A stretch of 64,000 nt of DNA from assembly GCA_947307015.1 (NCBI GenBank), contig CAMZHV010000006.1, positions 1-64,000 on the forward strand. Direction: 5' to 3'. How positions within the stretch are numbered: position 1 is the stretch's first letter; the number at the start of each line of letters is the position of its first letter. Under the pieces are notes generated by a model. That model saw only the letters and a list, made by a program, of their open reading frames with translations, was not told where the DNA came from and did no database searches. Below are positions 9,112 to 16,212 of the stretch, piece after piece. The position numbers were made by a program, and so were the translations under genes. Origin of the DNA: an uncultured Prevotellaceae bacterium (GTDB taxonomy: Bacteria > Bacteroidota > Bacteroidia > Bacteroidales > Bacteroidaceae).

Positions 9112-9136
9112 CCCATTCTTTCTTTAAGATGACAAC

Positions 9137-9171
9137 GAAGAGGTGTACAATACAACAATGTACACCTCTTC
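9137..9171 (+). terminator. Hairpin after the glycogen operon
   Basis: Perfect 13-bp stem GAAGAGGTGTACA (9137-9149) and TGTACACCTCTTC (9159-9171) with a 9-nt loop, 25 nt after the GH57 stop. No long T tract follows. The 22-bp array starts 9 nt later. Confidence 0.7.
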
Positions 9172-9180
9172 TCTAAAATA

Positions 9181-9290
9181 CCTATAGAGCTTTTGGGTAA
9201 AGCCTATATAGCTTTTGGGCGAAACCTATATACCTATTTGCGTGTCCCACTGGTGGGATTTGCGCACACGTCTATACGTGTCGGGATAAA
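9181..9290. repeat. 22-bp-period array (a), five units
   Basis: Five contiguous units of exactly 22 bp start at 9181, 9203, 9225, 9247 and 9269. Units 1-3 begin CCTATA and carry a T-run/G block such as GCTTTTGGG; unit 5 contains ACGTCTATACGTG. The same unit types in the same order occur in array (b) at 34512. The array lies between the GH57 terminator hairpin and the transporter gene at 9305, and no coding is seen in it. Confidence 0.85.
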
Positions 9291-9304
9291 TGTAAATATG
9301 GATT

Positions 9305-10678
9305 ATGCAAGGATTTAACAAGAGATTTATCTATTTCATTTGCCTCGTGTCGGCGATGGGCGGTCTGCTCTTCGGCTACGACTGGGTGGTGATTGGCGGT
9401 GCGAAGCCGTTCTATGAGTTATATTTCGGCATTGACGGCAATCCCATCATGCAGGGAGTAGCCATGACAACAGCCTTGGTGGGTTGTCTTATCGGTGCTA
9501 TGGTTGCGGGCGGTATGGCCGACCGCTACGGCAGGAAGCCACTGCTGACGTTATCGGCCATATTGTTCACCGTCAGCGCATTGGCAACGGGATGGTATGA
9601 CGACTTTACGATGTTCAATATTGCTCGTTTCATTGGTGGTATGGGCATCGGCATTGCCAGCGCACTGGCTCCGATGTATATCGCAGAGGTGAGTCCTGCA
9701 GAGATACGAGGCCGCATGGTAAGCCTGAACCAGATGACCATTGTCCTCGGAATCCTTTCTGCACAGATTATAAATATGCTCATAGGCACAGGCGTAGATG
9801 AAAACTGGGGTCGCGAATGGGCCTGGCGCTGGATGTTTTGGGCTGAGACCGTACCGGCTGGCCTGTTCCTCATTCTGAGTTTCTTTATCCCTGAAAGCCC
9901 GGTGTTCCTGAAGCTGAAAGAGACCCACCCCCAACCCCTCCCTGTGAGGGAGGGGAGTGGTAACGCTCAAGGCAGAGAAACTACGCAAGAGGTCTATACT
10001 CCCCTATCACTATGGAGAGGGGTTGGGGGTAAAGCTCCATATCGTAAAGTACTGCTGTTGGGTCTCGTCATTGCGGTATTTCAGCAGTGGTGCGGCACAA
10101 ACGTCATCTTCAACTATGCACAGGAGATCTTTGTCAGTGCAGGATTCGATGTGGATGGGATGTTTATCAATATTGTGATTACCGGCATTGCTAACGTCAT
10201 CTTCACGTTCGTAGCCCTCTATACCATCGAGAAATGGGGTCGCAGGACGCTGATGCTGCTGGGCGCCGGTGGCTTGGGACTCATCTACCTCATACTGGGC
10301 ACCTGCTATTTCATGGGCTTGACGGGCATACTGATGGTAGTCCTGGTAGTGACAGCCATATCTGTATATGCCATGACGCTGGGGCCTGTCACTTGGACGC
10401 TCCTTGCAGAGATTTTCCCACACCGTGTGCGTGGCATAGCGATGGCCACGTGTACCTTTGCCCTTTGGGTTGGTTGTTGCACGCTGACCTTCTCTTTTCC
10501 CTCGATGAATGCTGCCCTGGGCAGCAGCGGCACTTTCTGGATCTATAGTGCCATCTGCTGCTGCGCCTTTGTATTCCTCTTCCGCAACTGTCCGGAAACC
10601 AAAGGAAAGAGTCTGGAACAATTGGAAAAAGAGTTAGTGGGACCACTCCCGACCCCTCCCTGTAATGGAGGGGAGTAG
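9305..10678 (+). CDS. MFS sugar porter with repeat-derived loop and C-terminus
   Basis: Twelve-helix inner-membrane transporter of the sugar porter family (XylE/GalP/GLUT type), probably a sugar-proton symporter. Family signatures are visible: DRYGRKPLL after TM2, the FIPESP motif after TM6, RGRMVSLNQ, the second-half VDKWGRR-like motif as IEKWGRRTLM, and PETKGKSLEQLEKEL near the end. Residues about 206-243, in the cytoplasmic loop between TM6 and TM7, are encoded by a paired-palindrome element, and the last residues with the stop codon come from a second element. Helices flanking both look intact, so it is probably functional. It pairs with the DUF5107 gene. Confidence 0.9.
   Translation: MQGFNKRFIYFICLVSAMGGLLFGYDWVVIGGAKPFYELYFGIDGNPIMQGVAMTTALVGCLIGAMVAGGMADRYGRKPLLTLSAILFTVSALATGWYDDFTMFNIARFIGGMGIGIASALAPMYIAEVSPAEIRGRMVSLNQMTIVLGILSAQIINMLIGTGVDENWGREWAWRWMFWAETVPAGLFLILSFFIPESPVFLKLKETHPQPLPVREGSGNAQGRETTQEVYTPLSLWRGVGGKAPYRKVLLLGLVIAVFQQWCGTNVIFNYAQEIFVSAGFDVDGMFINIVITGIANVIFTFVALYTIEKWGRRTLMLLGAGGLGLIYLILGTCYFMGLTGILMVVLVVTAISVYAMTLGPVTWTLLAEIFPHRVRGIAMATCTFALWVGCCTLTFSFPSMNAALGSSGTFWIYSAICCCAFVFLFRNCPETKGKSLEQLEKELVGPLPTPPCNGGE
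9921..10033. repeat. Paired-palindrome element inside the transporter gene
   Basis: The left half AGACCCACCCCCAACCCCTC continues into CCTCCC-tgtg-AGGGAGG. The right half is inverted (ACTCCCCT...AGAGGGGTTGGGGGT). It is read in frame as a Pro/Gly-rich segment between residues about 206 and 243 of the sugar porter, in the TM6-TM7 loop. Sugar porters normally have a helical intracellular domain here, so part of it may have been replaced. Confidence 0.85.
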
Positions 10679-10780
10679 AGTGCTCAACCTTAATATGAAT
10701 CATTTAAGCATAAAACTGATATGGGTAACAATAAAGTAACAGCGTCCTCCCTCACAGGGAGAGAAGGGGGAGGGTCTTCC
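10641..10780. repeat. Paired-palindrome element at the MFS/DUF5107 junction
   Basis: The left half (GACCACTCCCGACCCCTCCC, then TGTAATGGAGGGG) contains the transporter stop TAG at 10676-10678. The right half (CTCCCTCACAGGGAG, then AAGGGGGAGGGTCTTCC) is read as roughly residues 9-20 of the next protein, whose ATG at 10721 lies between the halves. The element therefore provides the C-terminus of one gene and the N-terminus of the next. Confidence 0.8.
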
Positions 10781-13700
10781 GTTAAGGCATGGAGAGAACT
10801 GGTGACGATTCCCACTTACGAGGTCGGTAAGCCAGAGAAGAACCCGATGTTCTTGGAAAAGAGAGTGTATCAGGGCTCAAGCGGTGTGGTCTATCCCTAT
10901 CCCGTCATCGAGACCATGAGCGACGAGCAGGTCGACAAGGAGTATCAAGCCATCTGGATTGAGAACGAGTACATCAAGGTGATGATATTGCCAGAACTGG
11001 GTGGACGAGTACAGATGGCTTACGACAAGATTGCCAAGCGCCATTTTGTGTACTACAACCACGTCATCAAGCCCGCCCTCGTGGGACTGCTTGGCCCGTG
11101 GATCAGTGGCGGCATCGAGTTCAACTGGCCACAGCACCACCGTCCTACCACCTTTATGCCCGTTGACACCTGCATCGAGGAGAACCCCGACGGCTCTGTA
11201 AGCGTATGGGTGAGTGAAACAGAAAAAATGTTCCACCAGAAGGGTATGGCAGGTTTTACACTTCGTCCCGGTTGCGCCTATCTGGAGATTAAAGGCCGCG
11301 TGTACAACCGCACTGACGTGCCGCAGACCTTCCTTTGGTGGGCCAATCCCGCTGTGGAGGTGAACGACGCCTATCAGAGCGTGTTCCCGCCCGACATCAA
11401 CGCTGTGTTTGATCATGGCAAGCGTGCCGTCTCGTCGTTCCCCATTGCTACGGGCACCTATTATAAAATGGACTACTCGGCAGGCGTGGACATCTCTAAT
11501 TACAAAAACATCTTCGTGCCGACCAGTTATATGGGCGTGAACTCACGCTTCAACTTTGAGGGCGGCTACGAGAACGACACCCGTGCCGGGATGCTCCATG
11601 TGGCCAGTCACCATTTCTCACCCGGCAAGAAGCAGTGGACGTGGGGTAACGGCGACTTCGGACGCGCCTGGGACCGTAACCTGACGGATAATGCCCCCCT
11701 CAATCCCCCCAAGGGGGGATGGCCAGGCGAGGTCACTGACTATTCCCTCCCCAAAGGGGGAGGCCAGGAGGGGATGGGAGCCAAGCCCTCCCCTTTGGGG
11801 GAGCAAGAAGGGGGCTTCCGTCCTTACATCGAACTGATGGCAGGCATCTATACCGAGAATCAGCCCGACTTCGCATGGCTGATGCCCTACGAGGAGAAGA
11901 TGTTCACGCAATACTTCATGCCTTATCGCGAGTTGGGCGTAGTGAAGGAGGCAAGCAAAGATCTTGTGTTCAACATAGATGCCCCCCTTTCGTCCCCCGA
12001 GGGGGACACGATAGTCTCTGCCTGCAAAACCATAGAAGCCCCCTCGGGGGCAGTAGGGGGGGCTTTGGAAGTCACTTTCAAGGTCTTTGCCACCTCGAAG
12101 CAGGACGTGCGCATCGTGCTCCGCAAAGATAATGGTGAGGTACTCTACGACAAGCAGCACACGCTCTCACCTGAGACAGTGCTCGTTGAAACCGTCGATG
12201 TGAAGGGTGCGAAGATGAACGAATTGACTTTCGAAATCGTGAAGGCCTTCACGTATGGTCAGCGCACCGTACTCAGCTGGCACGCCGAGAGCGATGAGAT
12301 ACGTCCCATTCCCGATAGTGCTGAGGCCGCCCTGCTGCCAGAGCAGATCAAGACCAACGAGCAGTTGTTCCTCACTGGCATGCACCTGGAGCAGTACCGC
12401 CACGCTACCTGGACAGCCACCGACTACTACGAGGAAGCCTTGCGCCGCGACCCCAACGACATCCGCTGTTTGAACGCAATGGGTCTGTGGTACATCCGCA
12501 AGGGTCGTTTCGCAAAGGCCGAGGAGTATCTACGCAAGGCCGTCAAATTATCACAGAAGCGCAATCCCAACCCCTACGACGGCGAACCCATCTACAATCT
12601 CGCCCTCGCGCTGAAATACCGAGCCCACCTTTCGTCCCCCGAGGGGGACACGTTAGTTGCGACCCGTAAAACTATAGAAGCCCCCTCGGGGGCTGTTGGG
12701 GGGGCGCTGAATGAAGCGTATGAGCTCTTCTGGAAGGCCACATGGAACAAGGCTTGGGCTGATGCTGGCTACTTCGAGGCCGCGAAGATCAGCGTGATGC
12801 AAGGCCGCTATGAGGATGCGCTCGATGAAATAGGCCGTTGCCTAAACAACAATTGGCACAATCACAAAGCACGCGCCCTGAAGGCCGCCATCCTGCGCAA
12901 ACTGGGTCAGACCAGCGAGGCTCTGAGCCTCATCGACGAGTCGCTGAAGTACGATCTGTTCAACTACGGCTGCCGCTACGAGCAGTTCCTACTCACGGAG
13001 AGCACAGAGAAGAAAGCGGCCACGGAGATGCTGGCTGAGATGAAGAAGATGCTGCGCAAGAGCAGTCAGAATTACGACGAACTGGCTCTCGACTACTGCG
13101 CCGCCGGTCTTAACGACGAAGCCCGCGCCATCTGGGACATCGCCATCAGCGAGGGAGCAGCCTCGCCCATGACCTATTATTACATGGGCCGCTACGAAGA
13201 AGCAGAAAATGCCGACTCCACCTATTGCTTCCCTAACCGCTCAGAGGATGTCATTGCTTTAGAGGCTGCAAAAGAAAAGAATCCAAAGGGTGCCCGTGCG
13301 CCTTACTATTTGGGCTGTCTCTATTATGCCGCCCGTCAGTACGACCTCGCTATTGAGAACTGGGAACTCTCTGCCCGTCTCGATCCTCTATTCCCAACGG
13401 TTTGGCGCAACCTCGCTTTGGCCCGCTTTAACAAGAGACCCACCCCCCAGCCCCTCCCTGTGAGGGAGAGGAGTGATTACTCACAAGACAGCATGGGCGT
13501 GCAAGGTAACTACGCCCCTCCCTCACAGGGAAGGGACGGGGGAGAGTCTGTGGCTGTTGAATACATGGAGCGCGCTTTCCATCTCGACGAGAACGACGAG
13601 CGCGTGTTCATGGAACTCGACCAGCTCTACAAGCGTCTGCACCGTTCACATGCAGAGCGTCTCGCCTTCTACGAGAAGCATGCTGAGCTCATTGAACGTC

Positions 13701-14512
13701 GCGATGACCTCGTACTCGAAAAGGCAACCTTGCTCAACATGCTGGGTCACTACGAGGAGGCCAAGCAACTGATAGACAACCGCACGTTCCATCCGTGGGA
13801 GGGCGGCGAAGGCAAGGTCAGCGGACAGTATCAGATGTGCCGCTTAGAGATTGCCAAGCAGCTACTTTCGATGGATAATGGAAAATGGAAAGTTGACAAT
13901 GACCATGCGGACAGTGGTGAAGCCAATAATTATCCATTATCCATTGTCAATTATCAATTAGAAGAAGCCAAGCGGCTTCTTGAAGAGTGCCTCGTGTTCC
14001 CGCATCACTTGGGCGAGGGCAAACTCTATGGCGCACAGGATAATGACTTCTATTACTTCTTGGCCATTGCCCATGAGATATTGGGCGAGAAAGAGAATGC
14101 GACTGAGTATTTCCAAAAGGGCACTGCAGGTCCCACCGAGCCCGCAGCAGCCATGTATTACAACGACGCAAAGCCCGACAAAATTTTCTATGCCGCCCTA
14201 TGCTACCGCAAGTTAGGTCAGGAGGACAAGGCCCGCAGCCTCTTCAACAAGCTCATCAACTACGGCAAGCAGCACATCTTCGAGAAGCAAACAATGGACT
14301 ACTTCGCCGTCTCGCTACCCGACCTTCTCATCTGGGAGGACTCCCTCGACCAGAAGAACCTCATCCACTGCAAGTACATGCTCGCCCTTGGCTACTACGG
14401 TATGGGCGACAAGGAGAAGGCGCTCAAGTACCTCGCTGAGGTCGAAGCCCTCGACAACAACCACCTCGGCGCCCGTCAGTTCCGCACATTCATCGAAGCG
14501 GGGCTTGGATGA
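10721..14512 (+). CDS. DUF5107 and TPR repeat protein carrying five in-frame repeat insertions
   Basis: Cytoplasmic protein of 1263 aa with no visible signal peptide. The N-terminal part (about 25-540) is a DUF5107 domain, which I expect to have a galactose-mutarotase-like beta fold (RVYQGSSGVVYPYPVIE, WISGGIEFNWPQHHRP). From about 565 on it is a TPR array (YYEEALRRDPNDIRCLNAMG and similar). Residues 325-367, 421-448, 635-662, 906-943 and 1051-1080 are encoded by palindromic repeat elements, and residues 1-20 by the junction element. Removing them leaves about 1090 residues, close to the length I remember for the family. Pairing with a sugar porter suggests a role in sugar uptake or sensing; function is unknown. 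The true original start is uncertain. Confidence 0.85.
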   Translation: MGNNKVTASSLTGREGGGSSVKAWRELVTIPTYEVGKPEKNPMFLEKRVYQGSSGVVYPYPVIETMSDEQVDKEYQAIWIENEYIKVMILPELGGRVQMAYDKIAKRHFVYYNHVIKPALVGLLGPWISGGIEFNWPQHHRPTTFMPVDTCIEENPDGSVSVWVSETEKMFHQKGMAGFTLRPGCAYLEIKGRVYNRTDVPQTFLWWANPAVEVNDAYQSVFPPDINAVFDHGKRAVSSFPIATGTYYKMDYSAGVDISNYKNIFVPTSYMGVNSRFNFEGGYENDTRAGMLHVASHHFSPGKKQWTWGNGDFGRAWDRNLTDNAPLNPPKGGWPGEVTDYSLPKGGGQEGMGAKPSPLGEQEGGFRPYIELMAGIYTENQPDFAWLMPYEEKMFTQYFMPYRELGVVKEASKDLVFNIDAPLSSPEGDTIVSACKTIEAPSGAVGGALEVTFKVFATSKQDVRIVLRKDNGEVLYDKQHTLSPETVLVETVDVKGAKMNELTFEIVKAFTYGQRTVLSWHAESDEIRPIPDSAEAALLPEQIKTNEQLFLTGMHLEQYRHATWTATDYYEEALRRDPNDIRCLNAMGLWYIRKGRFAKAEEYLRKAVKLSQKRNPNPYDGEPIYNLALALKYRAHLSSPEGDTLVATRKTIEAPSGAVGGALNEAYELFWKATWNKAWADAGYFEAAKISVMQGRYEDALDEIGRCLNNNWHNHKARALKAAILRKLGQTSEALSLIDESLKYDLFNYGCRYEQFLLTESTEKKAATEMLAEMKKMLRKSSQNYDELALDYCAAGLNDEARAIWDIAISEGAASPMTYYYMGRYEEAENADSTYCFPNRSEDVIALEAAKEKNPKGARAPYYLGCLYYAARQYDLAIENWELSARLDPLFPTVWRNLALARFNKRPTPQPLPVRERSDYSQDSMGVQGNYAPPSQGRDGGESVAVEYMERAFHLDENDERVFMELDQLYKRLHRSHAERLAFYEKHAELIERRDDLVLEKATLLNMLGHYEEAKQLIDNRTFHPWEGGEGKVSGQYQMCRLEIAKQLLSMDNGKWKVDNDHADSGEANNYPLSIVNYQLEEAKRLLEECLVFPHHLGEGKLYGAQDNDFYYFLAIAHEILGEKENATEYFQKGTAGPTEPAAAMYYNDAKPDKIFYAALCYRKLGQEDKARSLFNKLINYGKQHIFEKQTMDYFAVSLPDLLIWEDSLDQKNLIHCKYMLALGYYGMGDKEKALKYLAEVEALDNNHLGARQFRTFIEAGLG
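11692..11819. repeat. Three-palindrome element in frame in DUF5107 gene
   Basis: Contains CCCCCCAAGGGGGG, CCTCCCCAAAGGGGGAGG and CCTCCCCTTTGGGGGAG. The outer ends GCCCCCCTCAATCC and AGAAGGGGGC are inverted to each other. It is translated as residues about 325-367, rich in Pro, Gly and Lys, with no stop codon. Confidence 0.8.
11981..12063. repeat. 83-bp paired-palindrome element, copy 1
   Basis: The left end GCCCCCCTTTCG is followed by TCCCCCGAGGGGGA. The right end is GCCCCCTCGGGGGC followed by AGTAGGGGGGGC. Translated in frame as residues about 421-448 (SSPEGDT ... KTIEAPSGAVGGAL). It matches copy 2 at 12623 in 72 of 83 positions, by my count. Confidence 0.9.
12623..12705. repeat. 83-bp paired-palindrome element, copy 2
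   Basis: Same structure, length and reading frame as the copy at 11981, inserted about 640 bp downstream in the same gene. The palindromes TCCCCCGAGGGGGA and GCCCCCTCGGGGGC are identical in both; most differences fall in the 28-nt core. Confidence 0.9.
13436..13549. repeat. 114-bp paired-palindrome element in the TPR region
   Basis: The left half AGACCCACCCCCCAGCCCCT continues into CCTCCC-tgtg-AGGGAG. The right half is inverted (CCCCTCCCTCACAGGGA ... GGGGGAGAGTCT). Its 114 bp equal 38 codons, residues about 906-943, between two TPR units. Confidence 0.85.
13871..13960. repeat. ATGGATAATGG-type inverted element in frame
   Basis: The left end ATGGATAATGGAAAATGGAA with TTGACAATGA is the inverted counterpart of the right end ATTATCCATTATCCATTGTC with AATTATC. 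It is translated as about 30 residues (MDNGKWKVDN ... NNYPLSIVNYQL) near residue 1051. A related one-sided copy is at 41027. Confidence 0.8.
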
Positions 14513-14568
14513 AGGGAACTGCGAGCGGCGCTGGATGAAAGGGCAGATGAGACTATCTAAAAGGAAAA

Positions 14569-14593
14569 GCCTCTCCGAGGGTGGCGGAGAGGC
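14569..14593 (+). terminator. Hairpin after the DUF5107 gene
   Basis: Perfect 9-bp stem GCCTCTCCG (14569-14577) and CGGAGAGGC (14585-14593), 57 nt after the stop. Only a short T-rich tail follows. Array (c) begins 12 nt later. Confidence 0.7.
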
Positions 14594-14605
14594 GCGATTT
14601 CTTAC

Positions 14606-14737
14606 ACGACTAGTCGTTTAGGTGAATACGACTGAACGTTTTAGCTTATACGACTGGACGTTTTGGCCTACACGACTGGACGTTTTGGCCTACACGACTG
14701 GACGTTTTAGCTTACACGACTGGACGTATAAAAAGGA
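14606..14737. repeat. 22-bp-period array (c), six units
   Basis: ACGAC recurs at 14606, 14628, 14650, 14672, 14694 and 14716, exactly 22 bp apart. The best unit is ACGACTGGACGTTTTGGCCT plus two bases. The core ACG-N6-CGT is shared in form with ACG-TCTATA-CGT in arrays (a) and (b). The array lies between two convergent genes; apparent open frames through it are a by-product of the period. Confidence 0.9.
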
Positions 14738-14741
14738 GGGG

Positions 14742-16187
14742 TTAACGGTAGCTGCTGTACACAACCTCCATCTGCAACGGTTTGGTGCCGCCCACGAGGC
14801 GTGCGCTGGTGAGCGAGAAGTCGTGGGAGATGCCGACTTGGGTGGTGGTGCCCGTACTTTGGTTGGTGACGGTAGTTACAGAGACGGGAATGAGGAGCAC
14901 GCGGTTCCAGTCAGGATATTTCGCATTCCACTGCTCGGATGTCAGCCCTTCGGCTTTCATACCCTCCTGCTTCTCATGGAAGAGCGCAGCCAGCAGGCGG
15001 GAGATGTTCTCGAAGGTGTATGTGTTGTAACTACTCGAGAGTGATGTCGTATAGGAGGTTATATCATCTGCCACCTTGTTGTTGGCAAAGAAGGAAAGAC
15101 GCTCGCTTTTCTTCACCATCAACAACGTAGAAGGGGCATTGAAGGCGTTGTCTGACAAGCTGTTGTAACGCGTCATGATGACACGGGCGCGCGCCACGCT
15201 ATCCTGCTCATGACCGACAAAGACTTCGTCCACAGGCAGCGTCACTTCCGTGGCGAAGGCTGCAGGCGACTTGACATAAGTATAGGGGAGATCGTCGCGC
15301 AGCAAGGCGCTGAGGTTGCTGTTGTAGATGGACGTGCTCTGTATGACTTCCGGCGTGGCAGAGAAGCGCGAGAGCGCAACATAAGTCGAGTCGTCCTGCG
15401 TGTAACGGAAGTAGACGTTCAGCGCAGAGACGCTGAGATTCAACATCGTCCCTATACCTCCCTGCATCTTGAAATAGAAACCAGGCAGCACATTGTGTGT
15501 GAACTGCCAGGAATCGACGAAGAACTCGGGGTGCTCAATGATGGTGCGGAGCATACGCGTCCCGAAGGACTGTGGCAGGATGATGCGAACATTATCATAG
15601 CGTGTCGTACTCGTGCGCTCCGACTCGCTCAGCGAGTAGTCGGACGGCGTGAACACCTTCTGTGCTATGGGCGTGGCATCGGGCGCTACGAAGGCAGAGA
15701 GGTCTGTGTCGGAGTAGTATGTATCCGTCTCATTCAGCGCATGTTCTTTGTCAATCTCGTAGACGGCCACGCGCATCGGGTTATTGCCATCGCCGTAATA
15801 GCTTGTGAAATAAAGACGCAGCTCTACGGAGTCAGCCTCAACCTCGCCAGCAGCGTTTTTGATGATTGTAGACAACTCGGGCAAGGAGTAGTTCTCTGGA
15901 GTGCGGAACTGAGCCACAAACTCGGCCTTGACGGTAGAACCTGTCTCAGGGTCTTCGACCTGACCGAGGTAGGTGTACGAGCTGTTGGCCACCACGGAGT
16001 CGAGGAGCAACGTGCGCGTGGTAAACATGAAACTGCGGGTCGTAGACACGACGACATCGTTGTCCGATACGATGCCCATCGATCCCGTATCGTCAGCACA
16101 GGCAAAAAATGTGCAAAGGCCAAACAGCGGAAGGAACAATGGGAGCATCTTCTTGAAGCCCCTGCGCATCAAATATTTATTTTGCAT
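14742..16187 (-). CDS. DUF4270 family exported lipoprotein
   Basis: Predicted cell-envelope lipoprotein of 481 aa from the ATG at 16187, beginning MQNKYLMRRGFKKMLP. The signal peptide ends with LFGLCTFFACADDTGSMG, giving a lipobox-like cysteine. The body matches DUF4270 proteins of Bacteroidetes (TYLGQVEDPETGSTVKAEFV). A longer frame starting at 16238 would overlap the upstream gene and a CT-rich repeat, so I reject it. It follows the GT5 gene by 25 nt, the same order as in Bacteroides glycogen/pantothenate loci. Function is unknown. Confidence 0.88.
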   Translation of the reverse strand: MQNKYLMRRGFKKMLPLFLPLFGLCTFFACADDTGSMGIVSDNDVVVSTTRSFMFTTRTLLLDSVVANSSYTYLGQVEDPETGSTVKAEFVAQFRTPENYSLPELSTIIKNAAGEVEADSVELRLYFTSYYGDGNNPMRVAVYEIDKEHALNETDTYYSDTDLSAFVAPDATPIAQKVFTPSDYSLSESERTSTTRYDNVRIILPQSFGTRMLRTIIEHPEFFVDSWQFTHNVLPGFYFKMQGGIGTMLNLSVSALNVYFRYTQDDSTYVALSRFSATPEVIQSTSIYNSNLSALLRDDLPYTYVKSPAAFATEVTLPVDEVFVGHEQDSVARARVIMTRYNSLSDNAFNAPSTLLMVKKSERLSFFANNKVADDITSYTTSLSSSYNTYTFENISRLLAALFHEKQEGMKAEGLTSEQWNAKYPDWNRVLLIPVSVTTVTNQSTGTTTQVGISHDFSLTSARLVGGTKPLQMEVVYSSYR

Positions 16188-16212
16188 AATGGAATTCTTG
16201 TTATTCACTCTT

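Noticed and set aside
10721-14512. Frameshifts or assembly errors in the DUF5107 gene
   Set aside because: All inserted segments keep the frame, and flanking protein sequence on both sides stays in the same frame.
14606-14737. CRISPR array
   Set aside because: Units are contiguous 22-bp repeats with no unique spacers, and no cas genes are present; the same applies to the arrays at 9181 and 34512.
14622-15044. Protein-coding gene through the 22-bp array
   Set aside because: The frame exists only because the repeat lacks stops in this phase, and it then runs antisense into the DUF4270 gene.
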